Shown in pieces: positions 10,412 through 22,463 of a stretch of DNA of 64,000 nt. The translations under genes and the position numbers were made by a program. The notes below the pieces were generated by a model, which was given only the letters and a program-made list of their open reading frames with translations, did not search any database and had not been told where the DNA came from. Within the stretch, counting starts at the first letter, position 1; the number at the start of each line of letters is the position of its first letter. The stretch is from Stomorhina lunata (lineage: Eukaryota; Arthropoda; Insecta; Diptera; Rhiniidae), in NCBI GenBank assembly GCA_933228675.1, contig OW121741.1:38965952-39029951 (forward strand), in the 5' to 3' direction.

Positions 10412-12059
10412 TGTGAGGTTCATTTAAATAATAAATTGTTAATTGGGTTTTATTTAAATTTAAAATATTTCAAATCAATATAGGTTTTGAAAAAAAATTT
10501 CAAAATTTTTTATTTCCTTCAAAAATTTTCATTTCCGTAAAATTTTTTAAAACTAAAAGTTTAAAAGGCTAATAAAATTTATTACAATTGTTATAAAGAA
10601 TTTCTAATATTAACGATAATTTTCTTAATATTAGTGGAAATCTATAAATAAGAAAAGGTAAAAATATAAGTATTTTGTAAAAATTTTATTATTAATTTCA
10701 TCGTGTAATTTAGGAATCTCTATTTTGCATGGGATCAAGTGAATCTTTAGTTCACTTAAAATTTGCAAATTATCATTCCGGATATAACAAATATCAAAAG
10801 ACCTCACAAGAATTCTAAAAGAAATTCAATCAGAACTTCGCTGATAGCATCATATATAGGACTTTATTTTATAAACCTGAAATATCTCCTAAATTAAACT
10901 AACGCTAAAGGACAAATTGTTTGAAGAATCTTAAAACTATTACTTATAAAAAAGCGAAAAACAAATCTTAAAACGGATCTTCTTAATAGCTGTAATTTAT
11001 CATCAAACACTCATCTTAAAACCAATTCGCAATTCAATATCTAACACTAATTTAAATAATACATAACTAATTTGAGCTTAAATTAATCTTTAAATTTCAA
11101 TTTTAACTATTTTTTATTTAAAACTATTCTTAACTTAATTTTATCTTAAATCTATTTTTTTTTTTTTTTTAATTTAACTAAAATCCTAATTTAATTTCAT
11201 TTTTTTTTTTTTTAAATTCAATTTCTTAAATCTAATTTATCTTAAATCTATTTTTTTTAACTTAAATTAACTTGAATTTTATCTAATATTATGTAAATAC
11301 ACTTAACACTAATTTTCTTACACTAACTATACTTTCACACATACACTGACATATTTACCACATATACTTTACACTCAAATATAAACAGGATATTATAATT
11401 ATATATCAATTGATCTTTTAAATAACAATTTAAGAATTTTAAAATCATCAATATTCGTCCTTGAACATCAGGCCTGCTGTCTTCGATGGATAATTCGGGT
11501 AAGTCCGATAAATAAAATATAATTATAAAATATCCGCATATTTATTTACATATATAAAATGTCACTAAACAAATTAATTTTATTAGAATTTTGTTAATTA
11601 TTAATTTTTTTTTTTTATATAATTTAATTTTTTTTTTTTTTTTTTTTTTTAAAAAATTGCAAAGTATGCACTTAATTTTTAATATTAATAAAATAGTTTA
11701 ATTATTTAAATTTAATAATGATTAATTAATTTTTTTTTTTTTATTCTACGAAAGGTTAATTCGTGTATAGTTAGGGAATCATTTTAGGGCTATTTTCTTA
11801 TAAAATTACAATAAAATAGTATGGTTGGGAGGGTAGAAGATATGAAAGAAATAACATCATCTTTCCTTGACATTAGTTCGAACAATTTTTTTTATTTTTT
11901 TTAGTTAATACTTAAGTTTAAGCTACCTTTTTAAATTTTGTTCGATTCTTAGTCTACTTTCAAAAGAGACAAGAACACCACCCCAAGCCCTGAGCACGGT
12001 CGGAAAAATAGGTAGCGCAGGTCTCTTAGGAAGTAGAGCAGGAAGCTTGAATCGTCACA
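10412..12059 (+). repeat. 3' LTR of the Gypsy element
   Basis: Matches the 5' LTR with one substitution noticed near 10504 and one-base differences in poly-T runs. It is followed by the CCCT target duplication at 12060-12063 and then the rest of the interrupted LINE. Confidence 0.95.
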
Positions 12060-12063
12060 CCCT

Positions 12064-12211
12064 CTAATTATGATATCCAAAGGTTCAAATCGAATATCCA
12101 CAAACACTACTCCCTCTATCCTCCTTCCCACAACCTTTTTTCCCACTTCCATCACAATGCATATGCATATGTAGGGGTTATCCCCTGAGTGTTGGTCCAA
12201 TACAAAAAAAA
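12064..12211 (+). pseudogene. 3' end of the Jockey-like LINE interrupted by the Gypsy element
   Basis: Translation continues in the frame that was interrupted at 3504, if one copy of CCCT is counted. It runs for about 38 codons to a TGA near 12186, followed by a short A-run at about 12204-12212 that may be the LINE poly(A) tail. This supports a single LINE split by the LTR element. Confidence 0.7.
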
Positions 12212-12522
12212 ATCGCCCGTGTTAGTATTCAAAGTCTTTAGCTTGTCTTTGAATACCAACACCGTCCTACAAATATTGTTCGTGGAATGGATCATGTGGC
12301 CACAGTTCCGATTGAGCAACATATAACTCTCAATTCTTAGTGTTACACGACCATTTGTTAGCCGGAAGTCTTCGGAGAAATTCGTTAACCACAGAAGGCG
12401 AATGTGATCTCTCACATATCTGGTCAAACAAGTGAATTTTTGAGCAGTCAAAACATCGAATTAATAACGAATTCAGCGAACAGTTCTTCTTGTTAGCGAA
12501 TGTCAAAGGTAAACTGCATGAT
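12212..12522. other. Unassigned DNA leading into a tandem array
   Basis: No gene is recognised. The last 80 bases on the + strand translate to a peptide weakly resembling the C-terminal part of a mariner transposase and run directly into the first 180 bp repeat unit. Confidence 0.35.
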
Positions 12523-13422
12523 CAACGATTTACGAGTGCCAAAGAAGCAGTTGATACGTTAAAAATCCATGTCTTGGAAGTGTCTTAAGAGGAGTTGAAA
12601 AATTGCTTGAATTATTGATCGTCAAGGGGAAAATTTCGAAAATCTTCTTCCGCAATTGAGATTTCAGTGCTCTAAGGAGGTAGGTTCTTTTGGTGGATTT
12701 TTCAACGATTTACGAGTGCCAAAGAAGCAGTTGAAACGTTAAAAATCTATGTCTTGGAAGTTTCTTAAGAGGAGTTGAAAAATTGTTTGAATTATTGATC
12801 GTCAAGGGGGAAATTTCGAAAATCTTCTTCCGCAATTGAGATTTCAGTGCTCTTAGGAGGTAGGTTCTTTTGGTGGATTTTTCAACGATTTACGAGTGCC
12901 AAAGAAGCAGTTGATACGTTAAAAATCCATGTCTTGGAAGTGTCTCAAGAGGAGTTGAAAAATTGTTTGAATTATTGATCGTCAAGGGGGAAATTTCAAA
13001 AATCTTCTTCCGCAATTGAGATTTCAGTACTCTAAGGAGGTAGGTTCTTTTGGTGGATTTTTCAACGATTTACGAGTGCCTAAGAAGCAGTTGAAACGTT
13101 AAAAATCTATGTCTTGGAAGTGTCTTAAGAGGAGTTGAAAAATTGCTTGAATTATTGATCGTCAAGGGGGAAATTTCAAAAATCTTCTTCCGCAATTGAG
13201 ATTTCAGTGCTCTAAGGAGGTAGGTTCTTTTGGTGGATTTTTCAACGATTTACGAGTGCCAAAGAAGCAGTTGAAACGTTAAAAATCTATGTCTTGGAAG
13301 TTTCTTAAGAGGAGTTGAAAAATTGCTTGAATTATTGATCGTCAAGGGGGAAATTTCGAAAATCTTCTTCCGCAATTGAGATTTCAGTGCTCTAAGGAGG
13401 TAGGTTCTTTTGGTGGATTTTT
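12523..13422 (+). repeat. Five-copy tandem array, exact 180 bp period
   Basis: Units start at 12523, 12703, 12883, 13063 and 13243, each opening CAACGATTTACGAGTGCC and closing with TAGGTTCTTTTGGTGGA. The copies are nearly identical, differing at scattered single bases. Within each unit the + strand encodes pieces such as 'RFTSAKEAV' and, in a shifted frame, 'RQGENFENL', which resemble the C-terminal end of mariner-type transposases. The repeat therefore probably arose by amplifying a transposon fragment. The mariner origin is a weak inference. Confidence 0.9.
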
Positions 13423-13948
13423 TTTATCTAATGATGAATAGAACTAATCCAGTCTTGTTTACATAAAAAGAAGGATATTTTGGGTGTATGTACTTAGAAA
13501 TTTTCCCCTGACTTACTTCTAATATTTAGTTCCAATGCCGAACGGTGCTATTGTATGGACCTGAAACATAACTTTTGATGAACAGATATCCAACTACAGT
13601 AGTCGCTCGGTTATATGAACATCCAGAACAGTGAACAACAATATTTTAACACACGAGGTTCTAAAGAGTGAACACAGCCTATCTCTATTATGTGAATAGC
13701 TTTCAACGGTTAATTTTTTTTTAAATGTTTGTCTTATTAAAAGTATGTTCTTCCCCGAAATAAGTGAAAAACGTTCAACTGTTGTTGGTTAATGTTTTGA
13801 GTGTTAAGTTTTTGAGTTTTGAGTGATTGTCTTACATATTAGAAATCGGTTCTTCCCCGAGATAAGCAAGTGTGTGCGAAAAAATTGTGCGTATGAATAC
13901 AAAAAAGCTTTTGGAGGTCATTAGTGTTTGTTACTTAATGCATCAAAT
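13423..13948. other. Unassigned DNA, possible 5' region of a Tigger element
   Basis: No coding region. A phrase 'GTTCTTCCCCGA' followed by 'ATAAG' occurs twice (about 13747 and 13850), so part of this stretch is internally duplicated. It leads directly into a decayed Tigger-like transposase and may be that element's 5' part. Confidence 0.35.
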
Positions 13949-14460
13949 ATGAAACGCAAGGTGTTAAGGTTATCTGAAAAAAGTGACATTTTGGCAAGTC
14001 AATAATTTGTGCTAACAAGAAAAGTAAAAAGCCGATTTTCGAAGTGACTGCAAATAGTGAAGGAAAAATTAAAAGGAAAACATTGAGAAAAGCTGAAATG
14101 CCGTTAGTGGAGGCGAAGCTATATCATTGGTTCAATAAACAAAGACTTAATAATTTATCCATTACATGTTAATTAATTAAAGCAAAATATTTTAGCGACC
14201 AATTGAAAGGAAAAAATTTAAGCGACGATTTGGTATACGGTTTTTAAATATATCCGGTGAAAAATAGTCGTCCAATTCGGAGTTTGTAAAACCTTTTAAA
14301 AAAGAACTCCATTCTTTAATAGCAGAATACAACTTAACACATGATCAAATTTACAATGCGGCGAAACAGGCCTATTTTGGAAATTGCTTCCAGACAAAAT
14401 ATACGTTCATAGGACCGGAAATAAAAAAAAGAAGAAAAACAACTGGCATGTCAAAATAAA
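13949..14460 (+). pseudogene. Decayed pogo/Tigger-type transposase
   Basis: After an ATG at 13949, three frames together give the landmarks of a CENP-B/Tigger transposase. There is an N-terminal 'KRKVLRLSEK' helix-turn-helix start, an 'EAKLYHWFNKQR' block of the second DNA-binding domain, and near 14330-14400 a 'HDQIYNA' block where the catalytic region normally has N-A-D-E-T. Multiple frameshifts and stops are present and the catalytic Asp is not intact, so it cannot be functional. The C-terminal catalytic half is missing. Confidence 0.65.
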
Positions 14461-15786
14461 TATGCCGACTAGTGTATTATGGGTAATAGAGTGTCCCAGA
14501 AAAAGTGAAAGTCGTTGTATCAAAAGACGTACCCCCCAAATTTGTTACATTTGACCCAAATAATCTAAATACAAAGTTTCATTCAGATCAGATATCGGGA
14601 AAGCGTGCTGACTTGACGCCAAAGTTTGGACATCCCAGTTATATGGGAAAACTGAGGGGTTTATTTAGATTTCTTCAAAATGTTTCTACTTAGAATATGT
14701 TTTTAAATACATTTTTAACAGCATCCTATAGATAACAAAATGAGCTTTCCAACGAGATATAAGACATTAATATCGGTTAAAAGGTTTCCTAATTATTAAG
14801 GGTTTCCCAGTATCTTTGTAACGTCCTTGAAGAAGCTCCTAAACATATGCAATCAAACATTTTTTTTATTTTTAATAAATTTTAAAAAGTTTGAATGGTT
14901 TTAGTTTTTTGAGACCTCAAGATATTTAATTATCCATTTTTGTTGAAATTGGCTAACGTTAAGTCACTTTTCCATAGGAAGAAAAAAAATATTTTTTTTT
15001 TTCATACCGTTTTCAAAACTCCTTTTTTGGTTTTTTCAATTGTTTGTTAAAAAAATTCGAAAAAAGTATAAAAAAAATTACACAATGTTAGTACAAACAC
15101 CCTGCAGATTAGCACAAAAGAAGAATTAAATCGATATCTCTAACGGATTAGCCGTACCTGCGACGTAAAGCCAAAGGATTTGGACAAAAACCCGATTTTT
15201 CACCAAAGTTAAAAAAAAAAAAAACACGCGAATTGTTATACATATATTAGCAGTTTTTATAAACAGAACTACTTATAATTTCTATTGTTTCGATGGGTAG
15301 AAATATATATGTGAACTTTTGTTGAAATCGGATGTCATTAACCCTATTATTACCAGGGTCAAAAGTAAAATTTTTAAAATATTAAATTTTTTCCAAAAAG
15401 GTACTAAAAATTACATATTTTTATTTTATATTCGAATAAAAATTCAACAAATCGTTCAAAGAAGCCTTTAGTTACATTTTTGTAAAAATTAACCATTTGG
15501 CAAATTTATAAAAGAAAACAAAAACTTCAAAATTATATTCCACAAAACATTACTAAATTAATACTGAATTTTAAATCTAAATTTTTGTATTTTTTCAAAT
15601 ACGCTTATGTAACAAAAAAATTCTAAATCTTTGAAAAAATGGACCATTTTTGTGAATCCCACAAAAAATGTTTTTGAACGACTACTTTTTTCGTAATTTT
15701 GCTCAATTTTAGCGCCACCTACCGGCAATAAAAATTTACAATATTAAAAAATTTCTTTCAGATTTGTTATAGTTGTGTTGTTATTT
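14461..15786. other. AT-rich unassigned DNA
   Basis: No gene is recognised. A 62-codon frame at 14505-14693 has no motif. The rest is homopolymer-rich sequence up to a SINE target site at 15787. Confidence 0.45.
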
Positions 15787-15798
15787 ATCGAAATCAAT

Positions 15799-16217
<419 letters not shown>

Positions 16218-16229
16218 ATCGAAATCAAT

Positions 16230-16630
16230 TACTTTTCATAAAATTTGCGGCAATGATTTTTTTGATTTTTGTCCACTTATCGTGTGCGTCGGCCCATAAT
16301 CCGCATCAATCCGTAATATTTTCGGGATGCAATGATGACTCATGGAGTACGTGTGGATTGCTCCTTGATCAATAACGCATGAGCGAAATGAGCCTCATCG
16401 CTGAAGATGATTCGCACTTTTAACGTTGAGGCCATTGACTCCGAATTTCGGTTGTAAATTGTAATAACTTCAACTCGTTGTTGGCTCGTATATCTTTCCA
16501 TCATGAAATGGCAAACCTTACTGAAGAGAAATGTGAGCAAAAGAGCAGCAAGAAATATGGTGTCGTCGACTGTCCCTGTCACTGTACTTTTGTAGTGTCC
16601 CTGTTGAAAAACCCGATACTTATAATTCAC
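16230..16630 (-). pseudogene. Internally deleted Tc1/mariner-like transposase fragment
   Basis: On the - strand a frame of 96 codons (16340-16630) includes 'MERYTSQQRVEVITIY', the same type of N-terminus as the transposase at 16776. It jumps within about 20 residues to 'IIFSDEAHF', the block around the first catalytic Asp. The DNA-binding domain and most of the catalytic domain are deleted. It lies head to head with the next element. Confidence 0.65.
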
Positions 16631-16681
16631 TTTTTATAATTTCAATGTTTTATACATATCTCCGTTTCTGGGGTATAACTA

Positions 16682-17950
16682 TCGGGTGTTTTTTATTGAG
16701 GTATAGAACTTTAAGTTGGCATCACTTTTTTAACTGGCGGCCATTTTGTCAGCTGTCAAGTGATTAATATTTAGTTTGGTTTGCCATTTCATCATGAACA
16801 GGTTGACAAAAGAACAACGCTTGCAAATCGTGCAAATTTATTTCGAAAATAATGGTTCAGTTCGCGAAGTTTACCGCAAGCTCCGTCCATTTTATGGTCG
16901 ACATAATCGTCCATCAGAGCAATTAATTCGGTTAACCATGGATCGTTTTCGCACTACGTTTACTCTATGTGGTAATACGCATCCGCAGCGACGTCGAACA
17001 GTGCGCACCGAAGAAACAATTGCCGCTGTAGAGCAAAGTGTTGAAGAGGACCCGAATGAATCGATTCGCCACCGTGCACAGCAATTGGAGCTTTGTCCAT
17101 CAACTTTATGGAAGATTTTGCGCAAAGATCTTGGCTTGCGACCTTACAAGATCCAGCTTGTGCAAGAATTAAAGCCGCGAGACCATGCAATGCGTCGTGA
17201 TTTTGGTGTATGGGCCGAAAATGAGATTGATCTCGATGCTGATTTTCATCGCAAAATTTTGTTCAGTGATGAGGCTCATTTTTGGTTGAATGGCTACGTC
17301 AACAAGCAAAATTGCCGCATTTGGAGTGAAGAGAATCCACATGAGACCCTTGAGACGCAATTACATCCACAAAAACTGACTGTTTGGTGTGCTCTATGGG
17401 CTGGTGGAGTCATTGGGCCATACTTCTTCCGAAATAATGCTGGAGAGTCAGTTACCATAAATGGAGACCGGTATAGAGCCATGATAACTGACTATTTTGT
17501 TCCCCAATTGGATGGCATGAATGTGGATGAGTTGTGGTTCCACAATTGATTTATTGAAGGAAACATTCGATGAGCGCATAATTTCGCGGAATGGACCTGT
17601 CAATTGGCCACCAAGATCGTGCGATTTGACACCACTGGATTATTTTCTTTGGGGATATGTGAAGTCGCTCGTCTACGCCAACAAACCAGAAACGTTAGGG
17701 GACTTGGAAGCCAACATTCGTGGCGTTATTGCCAACATACGGCCCCATATGCTCGAAAAAGTAGTTGAAAATTGGACCTGTAGAATTGGCTTTATTCGAG
17801 CCAGCCGCGGCGGCCACATGCCCGAAATCATATTTAAACATTAATGGCATAAAATTATCCTTCCAATAAAGCCAAATTGATGGACATTAAAACGATTTTC
17901 TTGTGTTTTATTTCAATTCGAAGTTCTATACCTCTAAAAAAAATACCCGT
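16682..17950 (+). mobile_element. Tc1/mariner-superfamily transposon with TIRs and TA duplication
   Basis: Imperfect terminal inverted repeats of about 35 bp are seen. The left one starts near 16683 with CGGGTGTTTTTTATTGAGG; the right one ends near 17949 and its complement starts CGGGTATTTTTTTTAGAGG. Both contain GGTATAGAACTT. TA dinucleotides at 16680-16681 and 17951-17952 fit the TA target duplication of this superfamily. The transposase inside is broken. Confidence 0.8.
16776..17844 (+). pseudogene. Tc1/mariner-like transposase, broken by a deletion
   Basis: The first frame (16776-17549, 257 codons) has an N-terminal paired-type helix-turn-helix region and the catalytic 'FSDEAHFWLNGYVNKQNCRIW' block with the first Asp. 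At about 17543 a deletion shifts the frame. The second frame (17521-17844) resumes with the 'NGPVNWPPRSCDLTPLDYFLWG' region, which holds the third catalytic acid of the family. The missing piece would hold the second Asp (the QDGA block). That block is still present in the related fragment at 23053. Both sides of the break carry CACAA-like bases, consistent with deletion by short-repeat joining. It is non-functional. Confidence 0.85.
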
Positions 17951-17952
17951 TA

Positions 17953-19003
17953 CAAGGTCCCGTGTTGAATTCCCAATTATCTTAAAAATGTTAATAAAGT
18001 TTTAGTGTTTCAGTGCCAAAAATGTCACAAAAGTTGTCGATATGCAAATTTAACTTAACACAGTTTTTGAGACATTAACGATTCTTAAGTATTTGAAAGT
18101 AGCTATAATATGAATTAGATTGCTATTGAATTTAAACGTTCGTTAGATCCTACCACGCACGAAATTATATAATTTTTCGGTGCGAAAAAAACAACAGCTT
18201 GAGTTATGAGCTTGAGAGTGCGATTAAGTAACAAATCCTTGAACTAAAAATTGTACTTGATACAACATTTTCATTTTATAAATTTATTTACTTATTTATT
18301 TATTTAGTTTGTAACTATAACTTAACTTTTATTTTATGTTACTATTTTATTTTTTTTTACATGACAGGTGTCTTTGTGTCTGGTCTGCTCCGATTTCATG
18401 GACTTAACAAAAAAAAAAAATCATGCGAAATAAAATAAAACGCATAAAAATTTGTATTATCACTTTTGCAATTACTTTTGACTAAATTTGCAATTTATTT
18501 CTAAAGCACTTAAATAAAAAGTATCTAAAACTACAACAAAAACATACACGACTCCAATTTCCAAATACTATCGAATAGATTTTCAAAATTATTTGTTACA
18601 ATAAAATCAAGAATACAGAAAAAAAAACCTAAGAAAAATTAACATTTTTAAAGGCAAACCATGTTCTGGCCAGTTCCAGTCTCAAAAAAAAAATAAAACT
18701 TTTTGTGAAAAAAGCATTAAATCAATTTGATATTTTTTTTCAATATTTCTATGTAGATCAATGTTGAACTTTAAATTAGTTAGAAATCAAATATAACAAC
18801 CAATTCAATACTTTTAAAAATTCTTTAAGATTTTTCGATATTTTTTTTTTTTTTTGTTTGAATTTAATTTTTTAGTCATTAATTTTAATGAATTTAATTG
18901 CCGCCAAATGTGTCGCACAATTAAAAATTCATTTAATGACAAATGGAAAATTTGTTAACGAAAATTTAATGCAATCGAAAAATTTTTTGACTGCCTACGA
19001 TGA
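17953..19003. other. AT-rich unassigned DNA
   Basis: No open frame with recognisable motifs. Short simple runs occur (TTTA repeats at about 18284-18306, poly-T near 18841). The missing first Duox exon could lie in such sequence, but I could not identify it. Confidence 0.4.
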
Positions 19004-20449
19004 CACAGCACAACAAAATAAAAAAAATTTCATGTGCTCTTAAAACCACTATACAATTTTGATGTATCATGACTACCTTTGTACAAAAATGGTAAAATTT
19101 TTAAATTCTATAGCAAGATTTTTTTTTTAATTTTTTTTTAAATTGCAATTTTTTTTAGATGTTTCTTCAAATAATTAATGATAACTCAAAAACTAACTCA
19201 ATATCGCGTTCCAATCGGATCAATAGTATCGGGGTTATAATGAAAAACTTAAGAAAAAAATATATTTTTTAAGTAAAAATGGCAAAAATTTTCGTTTTAA
19301 AAAAATCATGAAAAATCGAAAACGGCAAAAACCTTCCAGATTTATTATTTTATCGCATAGCGACATAGCATAGCAGGAAAATGAGATATCGACCTTAAAA
19401 ATCGATTGATTTTTTTCGAATTTATTCACAATTTAGTGAATTCGCTCATTTTCACGGGTTTTTAAATGTATGAAAAAAATAAATTTTCCAATTTCAAGGG
19501 GTGCATGTCGGATTATTGTGAGATTTGGTAAGAAACTTCCACCCACAAAATTTTAGTCGAATTGGACAATGTTAACACGTAGCGCATAGGCCCCAAATCT
19601 GAAAAATAGCGTTTAAATCGAAAAAAATTGTCAAATTTTCATTTTTTTGCAAAATTAAAGCTATATATTCCCCCTTTTGCAAAAAAGTGGATTCTAGTTC
19701 TTAGTGCAAACGCAATGATTTTTCCAATAAGCTACATGTCTTTAAAATAGGTTAAACAGTAAGGACCAGGATCCACTTTTTTGCAAAAGGGGGAATAAAA
19801 TTTTGCAAAAACTTAAAAATTATAAAATTTTTCCGATATAAACTTGATTTGTCAGCTTTAGGACCTGGGCGACACGTGTTAGCGTTGTCCAATTTGGCTA
19901 AAATTTTGTGGGTGAAACCAAATCTCACAATAATCCAACCGGCACTCCATGAAATTCTAAAATCTATTTTTTTCATACATTTGAAAAACCCTGTATATGT
20001 ATATTAGGCAAAAATATAAAATTTTGTGAAAATGAACTCACTTAATTGTGAATAAATTCACAATCAATCGATTTTTATGGTCGATATCTTGTTTTGTTGC
20101 TATTATTTCTGGCTTTGCGACAGAATAATGAATCTGAACATTTTTTGCCGATTTCTATTTTTCATGATTTTTTTAAAACAAAAATTTTTACCATTTTTAT
20201 GTAAAACATATATTTTTTTCTTAAATTTTTTATTATAACTCTGATACTATTGATCCGATTGAAACGCGATATATAGACAAATAAAAAATCTTAATTTTTC
20301 TGATTTTATTTGAATATGTAAAAAAGTGTCTAAAAAAATTTATTAATAGAATTTAAAAATTTTACCATTTTTGTACTAAGGTATATATCAAGGTGATATA
20401 TCAAATGTATATAGTGGTTACTCGAGCACATTTTTGCTGTTGCCCTGTG
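19004..20449. mobile_element. Foldback element, copy 1 (long inverted repeat)
   Basis: Arms of roughly 700 bp are inverted copies of each other, with ends CACAGCACAACA (19004) and TGCTGTTGCCCTGTG (ending 20449). The same phrases appear on both arms, for example GATATCGACC with its complement near 20080, and TGGATTCTAGTT with its complement near 19765. The arms meet with little spacer near 19740-19760. There is no long coding frame. A fuller copy lies at 27855-29658. Confidence 0.8.
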
Positions 20450-20866
20450 TAATCAATAGAATTCGCTGGAATTCTATGAGACATTAAGTTGTTCGAAGTT
20501 TAAACTTTAATAATTAAGTGAAAAGAGATAAATGTACAAAAATGTTAAACGAAGGGTACTTTTTGTGTTTCGGGAACAGCATAGGACCAGCACTCAGCGG
20601 ATGACTCATACTTATACAACGAATTGTGTTGGAACTAAAAAAATAGGTTATAGAACGGGGATAGATGGAGTAGTGTTTATGGACATTTCATTTAAAATTC
20701 CCTACGTTGCATCTTCTTCTTCTACTTTTGTTATCCTTGACTCCCAGTGGGGCATAGGGCCTCAAACATCCTTTTGTATCGAACTCTATTGCGAGATGTT
20801 AGGCATACATCATTCAATGAATAGTTTGCTGTTTGTAACTCCGCTTCAATTGACCTTCTCCACGTT
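20450..20866. other. Unassigned DNA between repeats
   Basis: A 112-codon frame (20532-20870) has no recognised domain, and its last part overlaps the 3' part of a LINE on the other strand. No gene is claimed. Confidence 0.35.
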
Positions 20867-21990
20867 TTAGCAGGTGTACCAACACGACGGCCGCTTCCTT
20901 GTGGATTCCAACGAAGCGCTTGTCGAGCAATGTTGGTATTTGGCCTTCGAAGTGTGTGGCCTATCCACCGCCATTTCCGTTGACATACCTCTATAGATTT
21001 GCTTTGTAGCGTTTAGTAGATCTTCATTTCTTATGCGATTTGGCCACCATATATTAAGGATTTGCCGCAAGCATTTGTTTGCAAAGGTTTGTAGGCGCTT
21101 ATCGATGGTATTTGTGCGTTTCCAAGTTTCACACGTAATACAAGATGGACTTGACTTTCGAGTTATATATTCGTAACTTAATTGTTGTTGATATTTGCCG
21201 ATATTGCCAAATAGCTCGGAGAATGCCGAATGCTGATTTTGCCTTATTAATACGCGATTCAATATCCTTGTCGACGCCATCTTTTACAAATGGGTGCCAC
21301 AGTCTCGCCGATAGTTCAACGTCACATAAAAGCATAAGGCGCTTAAGGCTTTTAATTGCATTCTTCACTTCTTGTATTGTTGGTGGGCTGTCTGAAATTC
21401 CATTAAATAAACAGTCATGGTTGATTTCGTTTTGCACTTCCATCAGTGCTTCTAATCCAATGGGATTGTTTAATGTTGACTGGAAGTGTTCCATCCATCG
21501 TATTAATTGTTCATCCGGGGTTGAGAGAAGTGTACCGCTACTACTCAGAATGGGACTATTGGTGTAGGTAGGTTTGCTACACAACGCCCTTGATATATTG
21601 TATAAGGTCCTCATGTCGCCTTTACTTGCAGCTGGCTCAGTTTGGCTCGCTTGTTCATCTACCCACATTCTCTTGTCCCTCCTTGCAGACCTTTTTATTC
21701 TGTTGGATAGGTCACGGTATATTGTACTAAGCTCCTCAGCATCCACGTTTGCAATTAACATTGAATTTTTTATGGTTTTACGCTGTTCAACCAGATCCCA
21801 TGTTGCTTGGGTGAGCCACACTTTTTTTATGGTCTTTAAAACCTAACGTTTGTTGACCAATCTCTTTGTAAGTCGGCACACCTTTCAATTTCGTTTACAT
21901 TTGCGTCGTTGTTGTTTTCAACGTCTGGAAGCCGATTCCTTATGGATGTAATAAAGGCATTGCATAGTGGGTTAAAAAAATTTAGGGAAA
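20867..21990 (-). pseudogene. Internally deleted LINE (RTE-like)
   Basis: On the - strand, 21129-21821 encodes the linker between endonuclease and reverse transcriptase ('QATWDLVEQRKT', 'DKRMWVDEQ'). It then jumps, after 'VKNAIKSLK', directly to the C-terminal region ('KSAFGILRAIWQYRQIS'). A second frame (20867-21280) gives the C-terminal 'ETWKRTNTIDKRLQTFANKCLRQIL' block. The whole polymerase core is deleted. The C-terminal signature is typical of RTE/CR1-like elements; the exact clade is uncertain. Related pieces occur at 31780-33840 and 38500-40140. Confidence 0.7.
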
Positions 21991-22463
21991 TAATTCAAGA
22001 ACTTTTAATCGGTAAGCTCGATTATCATAAAACTTCACATGGCTATTGAGGAGGAGTATTAAGTTTAGAATTTGGGGTCTGTGGACTTATCAGGAGGGGA
22101 GCTATATGCCCTCAAAGTGGGGCACCTTAGGTTTTTTCGAAAATTAAAAGCTATCCAGAAGCCACATTTTTGATCGTATATAAAAGATTTTTATATCTAC
22201 GAAATCTGCTAGCTACAAAAAACTTTGTATGATTTAACTCCTATAGTTTGTAAGATATTCGACTTTGAACAAAAAATTCCAATTTTTGATGACTTAGGTC
22301 TACAATTTTACTAATACCGGATATTTTATTTCTAAGGAATGTAAAGTGTGTCCCAACTAGAACTAGAACTACAATTTTTGAATTTAAAGCGATTCGAAGT
22401 GTCATTGTTTGACATTTGAGCATGTGTTATTGTTTGCTAGTAAAAAGTACGAGGTTAGTAAAA
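21991..22463. other. Unassigned AT-rich DNA
   Basis: No coding or element boundary seen. It ends just upstream of a decayed mariner-like transposase. Confidence 0.35.

Larger units (their letters stand above)
3505..12059 (+). mobile_element. Nearly intact Ty3/Gypsy-type LTR retrotransposon, 8.55 kb
   Basis: Two LTRs of about 1.65 kb begin TGTGA and end TCACA. The flanking bases 3501-3504 and 12060-12063 are both CCCT, a 4 bp target duplication. The order is LTR, tRNA-Lys primer site, gag, -1 frameshift cassette, pol (protease, RT, RNase H, integrase), LTR; this order defines the Ty3/Gypsy class. There is no env. By eye the LTRs differ by one substitution and small changes in T-run length, so the insertion is recent. 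Long LTRs, a 4 bp duplication and Lys priming recall the Osvaldo/Ulysses group of Drosophila; that placement is inference. The element lies inside a LINE. Confidence 0.95.

Noticed and set aside
12523..13422. CRISPR-like regular repeats.
   Set aside because: The unit is 180 bp with no unique spacers, and the genome is eukaryotic. It is an ordinary tandem array.
20532..20870. A 112-codon frame as a possible unknown gene.
   Set aside because: No motif, it overlaps LINE sequence on the other strand, and the composition is like the flanking repeats.
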